Source: MTP4 sp052056915
Lineage (GTDB): Archaea > Halobacteriota > Methanosarcinia > Methanosarcinales > Methanosarcinaceae
NCBI RefSeq assembly: GCF_052056915.1
Contig: NZ_CP195119.1
Coordinates: forward strand, 2,604,001-2,668,000
Length of the DNA: 64,000 nucleotides
Direction: 5' to 3'
Shown: positions 26,217 to 35,132 of the stretch, in pieces
Layout: the number at the start of each line of letters is the position of its first letter
Numbering within the stretch: the first letter of the stretch is position 1
Program-made: the position numbers and the translations under genes
Notes under the pieces: generated by a model
The model's input: only the letters and a program-made list of their open reading frames with translations
Database searches by the model: none
What the model was told of the DNA's origin: nothing

Positions 26217-27524
26217 ATGGTTTCCAAAAACATAGTATGTCCTGTCTGCGGGGCAGCCTGTGATGATATCCAGGTCGAGCTCGGGGACGGAACGATTGAA
26301 GTAAAGAATGCATGCAGGATGGGAAGTGCCAAGTTTAAGGAAGTTGTAAGTTCCCACAGGCTCAGGGAGCCCCTCATTAAAAAGGAAGGAGACAGCAAGC
26401 CCACGCCAGCAGCCTGGGACGCTGCCCTTGAAAAGGCTGCCGACATCCTGGTTTCGGCAAAGCGCCCCCTGCTCTTCCTGGGAAGCGAGACCTCCTGTGA
26501 AGCCCACGAAGTAGGGCTCCATATCGGGGAATACCTGGGGGCGGCTGTTGACTCCAACGCCACGATCTGCCACGGCCCCACAGCTATGGGTATCCAGGAA
26601 GCCGGAAAAGTCGGAGCAACCGAAGGGCAGAAGAAAAACAGGGCTGACCTTGTGGTATACTGGGGGACCAACCCTCTTGAGTCCATGCCGCGGCAGATGT
26701 CCAGGTACGGGGTCTTCCCCAGAGGCTACTGGACAAAGCGCGGGCGTTTTGACCGGACGATAATCACCATCGACCCCAGAAAGACTCCCACCGCAGAAGC
26801 TTCCGACCTGCACATCCAGCTCAAGCCCAATTCCGACTACGAACTCGGAAGTGCCCTCCTGACCATCCTGCACGGAAAAGAGCCCCATCCCTCGGTAGAA
26901 GAAATCACAGGGGTCCCTATCTCCACCATGAAAGAAATGGTCGAGATGATGAAGAACTGCAAGTTCGGAGCCGTTTCCGTAGGCCTTGGTCTTTCCTCCT
27001 CAATCGGAAAGCACAGGAATGCCGAGATTGCCATGAACCTGGTTAAGGAACTGAACAACTATACCAAGTTCACCCTGGGTGCTCTCCGCGGCCACTGCAA
27101 CGTCGCAGGCTTCAACCAGATTGCCTCCTACCTCTACGGCTACCCCTTCGGGCTTGACTTCATGAGGGGCCACCCCCGCTACAACCCCGGAGAATTCACA
27201 ACCGTAGACCTCCTGAGGGAAAAGGACGTGGACGCAGCCCTGGTTATGTGTGCCGACCTTGTCTGCCACATCCCCGCCGACTGTGCCTCCTACCTTGCCG
27301 AAATCCCCATGGTCTGCCTGGACATCGCGCCCTGCCCGACCACAGTCGCATCCGACGTAGTACTCCCCGGAGTCATCGACGCCATGGAATGCGATGGGAC
27401 CTTCTACAGGCTGGACGACGTTGCCGTGCACTTCGAACCCTTCACAACTTCCCCCTTCGAGTTCACGCAGAGCAACGAAGACACCCTGAAGCAGCTCTTT
27501 GCAAAGATCAAGGAAAGGGTGTAA
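26217..27524 (+). CDS. fmdB: Formylmethanofuran dehydrogenase subunit B, molybdopterin catalytic subunit
   Basis: 435 residues. Active-site subunit that reduces CO2 at a Mo- or W-bispterin. An N-terminal [4Fe-4S] motif CPVCGAACDD plus NACRMG is followed by ATICHGPTAMGIQ, whose Cys is the expected metal ligand (cysteine, not selenocysteine), and GALRGHCNVAGFNQI. ATG 26217 is preferred because GGAGG lies 9 nt upstream; GTG 26211 is only 3 nt from it. The fmdEFACDB gene order and nearby mod genes favour the molybdenum form; tungsten cannot be excluded. Confidence 0.94.
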   Translation: MVSKNIVCPVCGAACDDIQVELGDGTIEVKNACRMGSAKFKEVVSSHRLREPLIKKEGDSKPTPAAWDAALEKAADILVSAKRPLLFLGSETSCEAHEVGLHIGEYLGAAVDSNATICHGPTAMGIQEAGKVGATEGQKKNRADLVVYWGTNPLESMPRQMSRYGVFPRGYWTKRGRFDRTIITIDPRKTPTAEASDLHIQLKPNSDYELGSALLTILHGKEPHPSVEEITGVPISTMKEMVEMMKNCKFGAVSVGLGLSSSIGKHRNAEIAMNLVKELNNYTKFTLGALRGHCNVAGFNQIASYLYGYPFGLDFMRGHPRYNPGEFTTVDLLREKDVDAALVMCADLVCHIPADCASYLAEIPMVCLDIAPCPTTVASDVVLPGVIDAMECDGTFYRLDDVAVHFEPFTTSPFEFTQSNEDTLKQLFAKIKERV

Positions 27525-27624
27525 GAGAGCTTTTGTTTCCCGCGGGTTTTTAGGTAGGAATAGTGGGAAATAAACTTATGGAATGGTAAAATGAGGGTGA
27601 TTAAAGCCCTCAACTTCTTCTTTT

Positions 27625-27780
27625 TAGCTTTTCAGTTCCCAGCGGTTTGATTTTCTAGTTTTCAGTTTTCCTTTTATTTGCTTTTCTGGTTTTTCAATTT
27701 CCAGCGCCATTATACGATTTCTTGGCTTTTCAATTTCCAGTGCCGCTATGTAATCTTTCTGGCTTTTCACTTCCCAGTGT
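27625..27780. repeat. Degenerate ~45-bp tandem repeats
   Basis: About three copies containing GGCTTTTCAATTTCCAG followed by a short variable part. Low-complexity, between fmdB and a surface-protein gene. Confidence 0.6.
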
Positions 27781-27815
27781 AGGCAGTTGTCTTTATAGAT
27801 CTCGAACCCCGGGAA

Positions 27816-27846
27816 CTCACCGGTTGCGCAAGCAACCGGCCTTTCC
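27816..27846 (-). repeat. Dispersed palindromic hairpin element, copy A
   Basis: Stem arms CCGGTTGC and GCAACCGG with loop GCAA. On the minus strand it is flanked by GGAAAG before and TGAG after. One of four related elements in this window. Confidence 0.75.
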
Positions 27847-27986
27847 TGAAAATATATTATGTAACTAAACAGAATCCTCGAAGTTTTAACATAATAATAA
27901 TCTTTGAATATACTTTTATACAACCTGCCATTTAATACAATAGCCAATAATTATAACTGTAAAGTACTTACAAAGGTTTGATCCAA

Positions 27987-29015
27987 ATGTTCAAAAGAAT
28001 CAATATTGGCAAATGGCTGCTGCTTATGATATTTGTTTTAGTTTTATCCTCTGGTTCTGCAAGTGCCGCTGATGATGAATTTAACGATTCCGATTATAAT
28101 GAAATATCTGATTCTATAACGGAATTTGTAAATGATCCCTCGTTCATAGCCTACAGGGGAACCGTGCCGGAAACAATTGATCAGGAGTGGAAAAATTCAA
28201 TTGTACATTGCTGGCTAAATCTTACCCGAATGGGACCTTCATATTCCGAATTTGACCGTTCTATAAAAAGCGTTGCTGCCAGTGATATAATAATAATCGA
28301 ATTGGGCTCTGCCTATCAGGGAGAAGTGGATGACCTCCGGATTGACGAAATGTATCAGAAAATTGAGGATTACTGTGAAGAGCAGGGAGGTATAAGCGAG
28401 ATCCCTGTGGTCTTTGTATGGGCACAGGATGAGGATGACTTACCGTTACCTGATTATGGTCCAGAAATTTTTGAAAAGGCCGAGAACAGTTCCGGTTTCG
28501 TAGCTGCTCGAGGAACAATGCCCGTAATCACAGATGCCAGTGAAAAAGTGGAATGGACAGATTCGCTTGTTCAGTGTAGTCGGTCACTTTCTAGTCCTTC
28601 TAATCCCGATGCAGGAATTGGCGCATATTTTGTTGAATTCGGTGGCCCTGTGAGCAGTTTTGGAACCTCCATCAATGGATATTTAGCTGTAGGTTTTCAG
28701 GGATACAGTTCAGAAAAAATAAGTGAATCATTAATTGATGAAATCTATCAGGTAATAGATGAGCAGTGCGAACAGGAAGGCATAAGTGACGTACCAGTTG
28801 TTTTTGAATATGAAGGATACATAATAGAAGATATAGCAATAGAATCAGTAGACGACAGATCAGATGTGGATGAAGCTTATGAAGCTGCTGATGTCAACTC
28901 CTCTAATAATGAAGAAGAAATGGCTGGTAATGAAACAACTAATCAAACACCTGGTTTTACTTCAATAATGGTCATTTTAGGGCTTTTGATTTTGGTGAAA
29001 ATAAAAAGGAAGTAA
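27987..29015 (+). CDS. Secreted protein with duplicated domain and PGF-type C-terminal sorting signal
   Basis: 342 residues. Signal peptide (WLLLMIFVLVLSSGSASA), two homologous ~110-residue domains (first with FIAYRGTVPETIDQEWKNSI, second with FVAARGTMPVITDASEKVEW, each ending in a DE-MYQ/IYQ helix and PVVFVW/PVVFEY), an acidic Asn/Glu linker, and the tail TPGFTSIMVILGLLILVKIK ending in basic residues. This matches PGF-CTERM sorting signals processed by archaeosortase. Function of the repeated domain not recognised. ATG 27987 is preferred to TTG 27978. Confidence 0.75.
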   Translation: MFKRINIGKWLLLMIFVLVLSSGSASAADDEFNDSDYNEISDSITEFVNDPSFIAYRGTVPETIDQEWKNSIVHCWLNLTRMGPSYSEFDRSIKSVAASDIIIIELGSAYQGEVDDLRIDEMYQKIEDYCEEQGGISEIPVVFVWAQDEDDLPLPDYGPEIFEKAENSSGFVAARGTMPVITDASEKVEWTDSLVQCSRSLSSPSNPDAGIGAYFVEFGGPVSSFGTSINGYLAVGFQGYSSEKISESLIDEIYQVIDEQCEQEGISDVPVVFEYEGYIIEDIAIESVDDRSDVDEAYEAADVNSSNNEEEMAGNETTNQTPGFTSIMVILGLLILVKIKRK

Positions 29016-29119
29016 TTTTTTCCAGGGAGAAGCTTTCCAGTTACTGCTTCTACCTTCCAGCCTATGTTCGAACATACGGCTATCCTGTATTTTTTCAATT
29101 TCTTTTTCAATTTTTTTCT

Positions 29120-29153
29120 GGAAAAGCCGGTCGTCTTCGACGACCGGTGAGAG
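29120..29153 (+). repeat. Dispersed palindromic hairpin element, copy B
   Basis: Stem arms CCGGTCGTC and GACGACCGG around TTC, preceded by GGAAAAG and followed by TGAGAG. Confidence 0.75.
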
Positions 29154-29254
29154 CGTGGGGATCAGAAATCTATACGATTTAACTTTCCCGGGGACTGAAA
29201 TCCCGAGTCAATAAACGGCTTACAGGTCACTTTTTCTGAACGTTAGCGGACTTT

Positions 29255-30082
29255 TTACTGCTTTTTCCTGAATGCCACTTTCTCTCCACAGCACCTGTGT
29301 AGCTTCTTGGTTCCCCCCGCTTCGCTGAGCACGGTAAGCATATTCTTCGAATCCGTGATTTTTGTCCCCATTACTGCCGTAACCCCGCGTTCAAAGAAAG
29401 GCTTCGGGTACAGGGGTGCACTCGGTCCAAGCAGTATAACTTCTCTTGCTTCCCCGGAGGTTGCAAATTTCAGGAGCTCGTCCAGTGTACCGTTGGCAAG
29501 GGTGCTGGCGCTTAGGATGATTACGTCGGATGCGGGGAGGACTTCATCTGCCTTTTCCGAGGGCAGGGTTTTTACTTTAGGGGATTCGATTTCCCGCTTT
29601 TCAAGGACGGTCAGGCTCCTGGCTTTTTTCGAAATGCTCGGGACCATAGGGGCGAAGTATCCCACCATTGCAACCCTGTCTCCGGGGTTGATGAGGTCGA
29701 GGACGTCAAGTTCCGTGTCAGGTCCCGAAGCAGGGAAGTTTTCGGGCTTTCGGTCCAGGAGCATGTGGGATAGGGCGTTTGCGGCTGCGATTCCTACGGC
29801 CGCTTCGAGGTGGTTTTTTGAGAGGGCAAGTTCGAGCAGGGTGTCTGCGGAGCTTCCTTTCAGCCTGCCTGCAAAACCCAGGGCAGGGCAGCCGGAAAAA
29901 TCAAAAATTGGGGTACAGGCCACGCCTCCGTAGCCGTCCGAGAGCATAACTCCGGTGTAGGCAAGGCCTATGCGAACGTCTTCGGCTTTTATATCTTCAA
30001 GGGCAGGCCCGAAGTTCTGACTGAGTTCGTTTACGAGGGCAGGTACGGCTCCGGTTTCATATTTTTTTTCGTTGCCTGTCAT
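29255..30082 (-). CDS. DUF364/DUF4213-type putative heavy-metal chelation protein
   Basis: 275 residues, cytoplasmic. Shows the family pattern: N-terminal GLAYTGVMLSDGYGGVACTP, then DVLDLINPGDRVAMVGYFAP, and a Rossmann-like C-terminal half (VIILSASTLANGTLDELL, LLGPSAPLYPKPFFERGVTA). Proteins of this family are annotated as possible metal chelators, but function is not established to my knowledge. Last gene of the mod operon, so a role in molybdenum handling is likely but inferred. Confidence 0.8.
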   Translation of the reverse strand: MTGNEKKYETGAVPALVNELSQNFGPALEDIKAEDVRIGLAYTGVMLSDGYGGVACTPIFDFSGCPALGFAGRLKGSSADTLLELALSKNHLEAAVGIAAANALSHMLLDRKPENFPASGPDTELDVLDLINPGDRVAMVGYFAPMVPSISKKARSLTVLEKREIESPKVKTLPSEKADEVLPASDVIILSASTLANGTLDELLKFATSGEAREVILLGPSAPLYPKPFFERGVTAVMGTKITDSKNMLTVLSEAGGTKKLHRCCGEKVAFRKKQ

Positions 30083-30122
30083 GCGGTCACCTTCATCAGT
30101 TGGTTTTATTTATTTCCTTCAT

Positions 30123-30174
30123 CTATTGGCTTTAGCTATTGGTTTTAACTGTTGGCCTTAGCTGTTGGTTTTAA
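30123..30174. repeat. Four 13-bp tandem repeats
   Basis: Four degenerate units of the form CTRTTGGYTTTAR in the gap between modD and the DUF364 gene. Confidence 0.7.
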
Positions 30175-30202
30175 CTTTCACCTTTTGCTGCTGCCTTCAA
30201 CT

Positions 30203-31000
30203 TTAGTTCCCTATTCTCTCGATCTTCGTTGTAAAGTCAAGGGGCTGTGCATAATACGGGGCACTTGAGACTATGATGTTCACGAAAGGCGCGTATTCGG
30301 GAATCTTATCTGCCTTTATGCCTCCAACAGCGAGTTCGAGTTTCGGGTTGAGTTTCTTGAGTTCGGGGCCCAGTTCCCTGAGCTCTTCAGGGGAAAGGTG
30401 GTCAAGGAGCATGATGTCGGACATTTCGGCGAATTTGAAGGCTTCTTCCCGGGACCTGGGCTCGATTTCTATCTTTTTCAGGGCGCGGAGTTTTCCCAGT
30501 TCTCCTGCCACTTCCAGGTGGTTCTGGCTGAGCTGGATGGAATCGCTGAGGGAGTTCCTGTGGACGTCTCCTCCTCCTGCCCTTATGGCTTTTGTCTCGA
30601 ACCTGCGGGCTCCTGGATGGGTTTTCCTGCTTGCTGCGATTATTACGTCCGGGTTTTCTTTTCTGGCTGAGTTTACAAAAGTTGAGGTTTTGCCTGCTAT
30701 GGCACACATGATGGTAAGGAAGGTCTGGGAAACCCTCCAGAATTTGAAAAGGGTCCTGAGCTCTCCTTCGGCTTCGAATATGCTTTCCTGGGGCTCGAAT
30801 TTCTCCCCGTCCTTCAGGTATTTCAGGACCTTCAGGCCCTTTTTTTCGTAGTATTCAGCCAGGTCGTCCGCACAGGCGCAGACCCCGGCTTCCCTGGTCC
30901 GGATTTTGAGAGTTCCTTTTCCTTCAAGCTTTAGCAGTTCCGCACTTTCGTCCTGATAGGGGCAGTCTTCAAAAAAGTACAGTTCAAAAAGATCAATCAT
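30203..31000 (-). CDS. modD: ModD-like nicotinate-nucleotide pyrophosphorylase homolog
   Basis: 265 residues. QPRTase (NadC) fold: FELYFFEDCPYQDESAELL at the start, RVSQTFLTIMCAIAGKTSTF, ASRKTHPGARRFETKAIRAG (the phosphoribosyl-binding region of NadC proteins), and VGGIKADKIPEYA. It is the ModD variant found in molybdate-transport operons rather than in NAD synthesis; its reaction is not known. It sits 101 bp after modC and 120 bp before the DUF364 gene. Confidence 0.85.
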   Translation of the reverse strand: MIDLFELYFFEDCPYQDESAELLKLEGKGTLKIRTREAGVCACADDLAEYYEKKGLKVLKYLKDGEKFEPQESIFEAEGELRTLFKFWRVSQTFLTIMCAIAGKTSTFVNSARKENPDVIIAASRKTHPGARRFETKAIRAGGGDVHRNSLSDSIQLSQNHLEVAGELGKLRALKKIEIEPRSREEAFKFAEMSDIMLLDHLSPEELRELGPELKKLNPKLELAVGGIKADKIPEYAPFVNIIVSSAPYYAQPLDFTTKIERIGN

Positions 31001-31101
31001 GGTCTGGCTCCTTGCTCCTTTGTTCTTGACATTTTATTTTTGCTTCTTAATTCCTTCTGGCTTGTTCCGGAATTTCCTTTTAGAGCATTCTTAAATTCAG
31101 A

Positions 31102-32325
31102 TTAGCGTATTATTCTGGCATTTGCGGCTTTGAATACGGCATAAATTTCCTTTCCAATCCCGAGGTCCAGCAGTTCGCATGATGTGGGTGTCACAACGGC
31201 TTTTAACTCTGAAATCCCTGTTTCAAAATTCCCCTGCATTGAATTTCCTGATCCGGAATTTTCTGATCCGGAATTCCCTATTTCCATTTCAACCAGGACA
31301 AGGTGTTCCTTTTTGGAAATTCCAGTAACTATGCCTTTTACCGTGTTTCGGGCAGAACTTTCCACGGCTCCCCTGGCGAGGATTATTTCTTCCGGGCGGA
31401 TGGAAATGCTGACCTCTTCCCCGGGCTCGGCGGGGTCTGCTGAATAGATCTCAAAGCTCTGGGCCTGGCTTTGGACCTGTTTTTGTTTCTGGCCCTGGTT
31501 CTGGTTTTGATTATGGTCTAATATCTGGCTCTGGTTTGTACCCTGGATATCGTTCGAGCTTTGGATTTCAAGCACCGTGAGTTTTCCTTCGAGAGCCCTG
31601 ACCTTTCCCTTCAGCACGTTGGTACCCAGGAAATCCGCAACGAAATCCGGGGACGGCTGCCTGAATACGGATTCTGGGTCTCCTTCCTGCATCACTTCTC
31701 CCTGTCTTATGATGACAACCCTGTTTGCGAGGCTCCAGATGTCGTCAAAGTCGTGGGTCACCTGGAGGACGGTGGTGCGGTATTCGCGGATGGCTTTTTT
31801 CAGGACTTCCCTCATATTTTCCCTGTTCCTCATATCAAGGGCGCTGAAGGGCTCGTCCAGGAGGAGGAGTTTCGGGCGGACGACCAGGCTCCTTGCAAGG
31901 GCTGCTCTTTGTTTTTCCCCTCCGCTCAGGGTGGTGGGTTTCCTGTGGAGAAGGCCGTCAATTCCCAGGATTCCGGCTATTTGCCGGACTTCGCTTTCTA
32001 TCTGTTTTTTGTCCCTGAGCTTTTTCCTGAGGGCGTATGCGATATTTTCAAAAACGTCCATGTGGGGAAAGAGCATGTGGTCCTGGTAGACAATGCTGAT
32101 CTGCCTTTTGTCGGGGGGAAGCGCCGTAATATCCCTGCCTTCCAGGAATATGCTGCCTTTCTTCGGGTAATAAAACCCTATTACGGTTTCGAGGAGGAGA
32201 GATTTTCCGCTGCCCGAGGGGCCTGTCAGAGCTACATAGTCCCCTTTTTCGGCATTAAGGCCCATTCCGGTCAGTTCGAAACCTCCCACGTTAAGGTGAA
32301 GGTCCCGGACTTCAAGGAAACTCAC
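31102..32325 (-). CDS. modC: Molybdate ABC transporter ATP-binding protein ModC
   Basis: 407 residues. Walker A ALTGPSGSGKSLLL, signature TTLSGGEKQRAALARSL, Walker B LLLLDEPFSALD, H-loop LQVTHDFDDI; the C-terminal TOBE region has SISIRPEEIILA. Unusually long because of two low-complexity insertions: a Gln/Asn-rich one (around NQNQNQGQKQKQVQSQAQ) and a Gly/Ser/Asn one (NSGSENSGSGNSMQGN), both made of short DNA repeats. It overlaps modB by 4 bp. Energises molybdate uptake. Confidence 0.9.
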   Translation of the reverse strand: MSFLEVRDLHLNVGGFELTGMGLNAEKGDYVALTGPSGSGKSLLLETVIGFYYPKKGSIFLEGRDITALPPDKRQISIVYQDHMLFPHMDVFENIAYALRKKLRDKKQIESEVRQIAGILGIDGLLHRKPTTLSGGEKQRAALARSLVVRPKLLLLDEPFSALDMRNRENMREVLKKAIREYRTTVLQVTHDFDDIWSLANRVVIIRQGEVMQEGDPESVFRQPSPDFVADFLGTNVLKGKVRALEGKLTVLEIQSSNDIQGTNQSQILDHNQNQNQGQKQKQVQSQAQSFEIYSADPAEPGEEVSISIRPEEIILARGAVESSARNTVKGIVTGISKKEHLVLVEMEIGNSGSENSGSGNSMQGNFETGISELKAVVTPTSCELLDLGIGKEIYAVFKAANARIIR

Positions 32326-33158
32326 AGGCTTCCTCCTTCAAAACGTTCGAAACTCAGGATTGCCAGGAAAGCAATCAACATCAGCAGGACCCCGCTTGTG
32401 ATCGCCATTTCCAGGTTCCCGTAGGAAATGTTCAGGTAAAGGGTGACTGGCAGGACTTCGGTGTGCATGTACGAGCCCCCTGCAAGGATCAGCACGGCTC
32501 CGAAAGCTCCTATGCAGCGGGCAAAGGTGATCACAGCAGAGGCAAAAAGCCCGCTCCTGGCCATCGGAAGGGTTACGTTTCTGAAGGTCTCGAATTCCCC
32601 GTACCCGAAACTCCTGGAAACCTGCTCGTACCTGGGGTTTATGTCCTCGAACGTGGAGTAGATGACCCTGACCGCATAGGGAAAAGCTATGAAAAACTGG
32701 GCAACCACTATTCCGAGCTTGCTGAAGGGCACTCTTATTCCCAGGGTTTCAAGAAACGGTCCCAGAAAGCCCTGCCCAAAGAGGAGCAGCAGGGCAAGCC
32801 CGAGAACGAGTTCCGGAAATGCCATGGGAAGGCCGAGAATTGTTTTTACAAGGCTTTTTCCGGGGAAGGAGAAGCGTGAAAGGGCATAGGCTGTAGGGAT
32901 GGAACAACACATAACCGAAAATGTCGAAATGGAGGCTGTGAGTACCGAAAGCTCCATGGAATAAAGCATCTCTTCCGACATGAGAGCCGAGAGGAGTTCC
33001 GAAGGCTTCAGGACAAGAAGCAGGGTCCCCACAGCCAGGAAAAGCAAAAAGGTGAAAAAACAGGAAATGCCGATGGTAGCATTCCTGAACCAGGAATTCC
33101 TTACGCAGGAATTTCTTTCGAGGGTTTTTCTTATGCAGGTTTTTCTTACGGACTGCAT
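32322..33158 (-). CDS. modB: Molybdate ABC transporter permease ModB
   Basis: 278 residues with about six membrane helices. Contains the ModB/WtpB-type AYALSRFSFPGKSLVKTILG and the permease loop RSFGYGEFETFRNVTLPMAR. The first ~25 residues are a basic repeat-like stretch (RKTCIRKTLERNSCVRN) encoded by ~15-bp DNA repeats, which may be a recent extension. The start overlaps modA by 13 bp. Confidence 0.9.
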   Translation of the reverse strand: MQSVRKTCIRKTLERNSCVRNSWFRNATIGISCFFTFLLFLAVGTLLLVLKPSELLSALMSEEMLYSMELSVLTASISTFSVMCCSIPTAYALSRFSFPGKSLVKTILGLPMAFPELVLGLALLLLFGQGFLGPFLETLGIRVPFSKLGIVVAQFFIAFPYAVRVIYSTFEDINPRYEQVSRSFGYGEFETFRNVTLPMARSGLFASAVITFARCIGAFGAVLILAGGSYMHTEVLPVTLYLNISYGNLEMAITSGVLLMLIAFLAILSFERFEGGSL

Positions 33159-33973
33159 GGCTCAAAGCCCCATTTTTCCCAGGTCCCTTCAGCTTCTTCT
33201 CCTGCTATATAATTGTTAAAGGCCTCTGCAAGTTCGGGTTCTTTTGTATAAACGGAAACCGCCGTAGGTATGGTCTTTATGGAATTCTGTTCTTCAGGGA
33301 TCGGGACCAGTTCCAGCTTGCCGTTTGCTTCTCCCCAGCTTCCCATATCCTCCCAGATTAAGGTTGCATCGACTTCCCCGGTAACGACATAGATCAGGAG
33401 CTGGTTTACCGTTGTGGTCCGGACAATCGTGTTCTTTTCAACTTCCGGGAGAATGCCTGCTTGCGAACATATTTTTTTTGCAACCTTCCCTATGGCAGGC
33501 CCGCTCGGGTCCCCGAGAGCCAGCTCGATTCCGGGTTTTGCAAAGTCTTCAATCCCGGAGATTTCTCCCGGGTTTCCGGAAGGAACTGCAATCATAGGGA
33601 CGTGCAGAGTTACGTTCTGGACACTTTCGTTCAGGACATAATGCTTGCCCATTGCCTGTTCCGTATAGTAGTAGGCTCCAGGGATGAAAACGTCGCATTC
33701 CTGTGCAGCCAGGATCCCGAAGATCTCGGCACTTCCGCCGTAATGGACCTGGACGTCGGCTCCTGTTTCGTTTTCAAAGTTCTGGACCAGTTCGTTCATG
33801 GGCTTGATAAGTCCGGCCCCCGAGCAGACAGTCAGGCTTTTTCCTTCGAACTGTATATCCGGGTTTTCCGCAGCTGCACCTTCCGCACCTGCTGCTTTCT
33901 TCTCGCTGCAGCCGGATACCGATGCAGCTAGAACCAGGACCAGAATTAAAACAAACGTACAAACTTTTTTCAT
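33146..33973 (-). CDS. modA: Molybdate-binding lipoprotein ModA
   Basis: 275 residues. Signal peptide VCTFVLILVLVLAASVSGC with a lipobox Cys, then a ModA-type fold: LTVCSGAGLIKPMNELVQNF, VHYGGSAEIFGILAAQECDV, LGDPSGPAIGKVAKKI, VVTGEVDATLIWED. First gene of the mod operon; a ModE-like site lies ~70 bp upstream. The extracytoplasmic oxyanion receptor; tungstate may also bind. Confidence 0.9.
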   Translation of the reverse strand: MKKVCTFVLILVLVLAASVSGCSEKKAAGAEGAAAENPDIQFEGKSLTVCSGAGLIKPMNELVQNFENETGADVQVHYGGSAEIFGILAAQECDVFIPGAYYYTEQAMGKHYVLNESVQNVTLHVPMIAVPSGNPGEISGIEDFAKPGIELALGDPSGPAIGKVAKKICSQAGILPEVEKNTIVRTTTVNQLLIYVVTGEVDATLIWEDMGSWGEANGKLELVPIPEEQNSIKTIPTAVSVYTKEPELAEAFNNYIAGEEAEGTWEKWGFEPCSP

Positions 33974-34490
33974 CCGGGAACCTCATTTTAGTGTATAAGT
34001 TTTTATTGTAGTTTTTATGGGCTTTTTCAGTTTAGAGTTTAATGGTTATGTTCCAACATACATAACGGTTAATAAAGGTTTTTATTAAAACACGAGATTC
34101 TAAAATCTTTCTTTCAATTTTTATAAAAATTTGCAGCGACACTATTTTTTAATTAAAATGTCAAAATAACTTCTGGAAGCCGCAGCAGTAACAACAAAAT
34201 TGAGATTTCTGAAAATTGTGATTTTTAAAGTTTTTTGAAAAAAAGAGCTTGCTTTCAAGACTGGTTTTCAAGACCGTTTTCCAGAGCGAGAACGGCTTGA
34301 AGAGGGCGAAGTCGTTAGCCGGATGCAGGGCATCAGCTCCATGCCTCCTTCAAAATCTTTTTGAATCCCTTCGGCTCATTTTTTCATGAGTTCTGGGACT
34401 TCAGAGTTGAATGCTTCAGAGTTGAAAGCATCAGGTTGGTGGCATATAAAGTTGAATACCTCGGAGTTGAATGCTCCAGAGTTGGATAGT
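33974..34490. other. modA upstream region
   Basis: 517 bp without a credible gene. Holds the ModE-like site at 34044-34068, an A/T-rich stretch at 34080-34250, a TTTTCAAGAC-type direct repeat near 34252-34280 and 15-bp repeats from about 34391. Confidence 0.55.
34044..34068. promoter_or_regulatory. ModE-like operator upstream of modA
   Basis: GGTTATGT and ACATAACG half-sites separated by 8 bp, in the promoter region of the minus-strand mod operon. Closely resembles the E. coli ModE operator pattern and the sites upstream of fmdE. Confidence 0.65.
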
Positions 34491-34500
34491 TCAGAGTTCA
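34391..34500. repeat. Degenerate 15-bp tandem repeats (TCAGAGTTGAATGCT)
   Basis: Six or more imperfect copies, running up to the 3' end of the flavoprotein gene at 34491. Short frames through them are artefacts. Confidence 0.75.
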
Positions 34501-35132
34501 AGCAGCCTCTTCCTGTACTTTTCGAGTTCTTCGTCTCCCTTTTCCCTGGAAATTCTGCTGACTTCGTAGATGATATGAGACGGAAGTGCCTGCATCCCCA
34601 TATACTCAAAGACGCAGTGAGTGACGGATTCCAGGTGTTTGTTCAGGTCCCCGTGTTCTCCCCCTTCCGAGTACCATTCCTTTGAAGCCCCGGTGGTTGT
34701 GACAATCATTGCGGATTTTCCCTTCAGGAGCCCGGTTTCGTAAGCACTGTTTGTAATCGGGTTGAAGCCGAAACCCGGAGCCAGGACCCGGTCAATCCAG
34801 CCTTTCATGATTGCAGGCATGGACGTAAAGTAGATCGGGAACTGGAAGATCAAAAGGTCTGCCCATTTTACCTTCTCCATCTCGGCCAGGATGTCGGGCG
34901 CAAAAGCCCCGGTCTTAACAGCATTTATTGCCTCAAGGAAAGGCTTGAAAACGTCCGGCTTTTTCCGCTTCGTGAAGTCTTCCTCGGTTAGTACTGGATT
35001 GAAGTTCATTGCGTAGAGGTCCGAAAGCTTAACTTCATGCCCCTTCTCCTTCAAAGCGTAAAGAGCAGTGTTTTTCAGGGCAGCATTAAAGGACGTTGGT
35101 TCCTGTTGTGCATAAATGTAAAGAATTTTCAT
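34491..35132 (-). CDS. NAD(P)H dehydrogenase (quinone)-type flavoprotein
   Basis: 213 residues with a flavodoxin-like fold of the NQO1/MdaB/KefF type: MKILYIYAQQEPTSFNAALK at the N-terminus, then WADLLIFQFPIYFTSMPAIM and GWIDRVLAPGFGF. ATG 35132 is chosen because GGGGGAT lies just upstream; the longer ORF start adds four residues. Probably a cytoplasmic quinone or xenobiotic reductase. Separate transcription unit upstream of mod. Confidence 0.85.
   Translation of the reverse strand: MKILYIYAQQEPTSFNAALKNTALYALKEKGHEVKLSDLYAMNFNPVLTEEDFTKRKKPDVFKPFLEAINAVKTGAFAPDILAEMEKVKWADLLIFQFPIYFTSMPAIMKGWIDRVLAPGFGFNPITNSAYETGLLKGKSAMIVTTTGASKEWYSEGGEHGDLNKHLESVTHCVFEYMGMQALPSHIIYEVSRISREKGDEELEKYRKRLLEL

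Larger units (their letters stand above)
27525..27986. other. Intergenic region after fmdB
   Basis: Contains CCCGCGGG followed by five T (possible terminator near 27540), degenerate ~45-bp repeats at 27625-27780, a dispersed hairpin element at 27816-27846 and AT-rich promoter DNA for the next gene. A minus-strand open frame through the repeats is probably not a gene. Confidence 0.55.

Noticed and set aside
27624..27947. 107-codon minus-strand frame after fmdB
   Set aside because: It runs through repeats and a dispersed hairpin element; no ribosome-binding site and repetitive KPEIE-type sequence.
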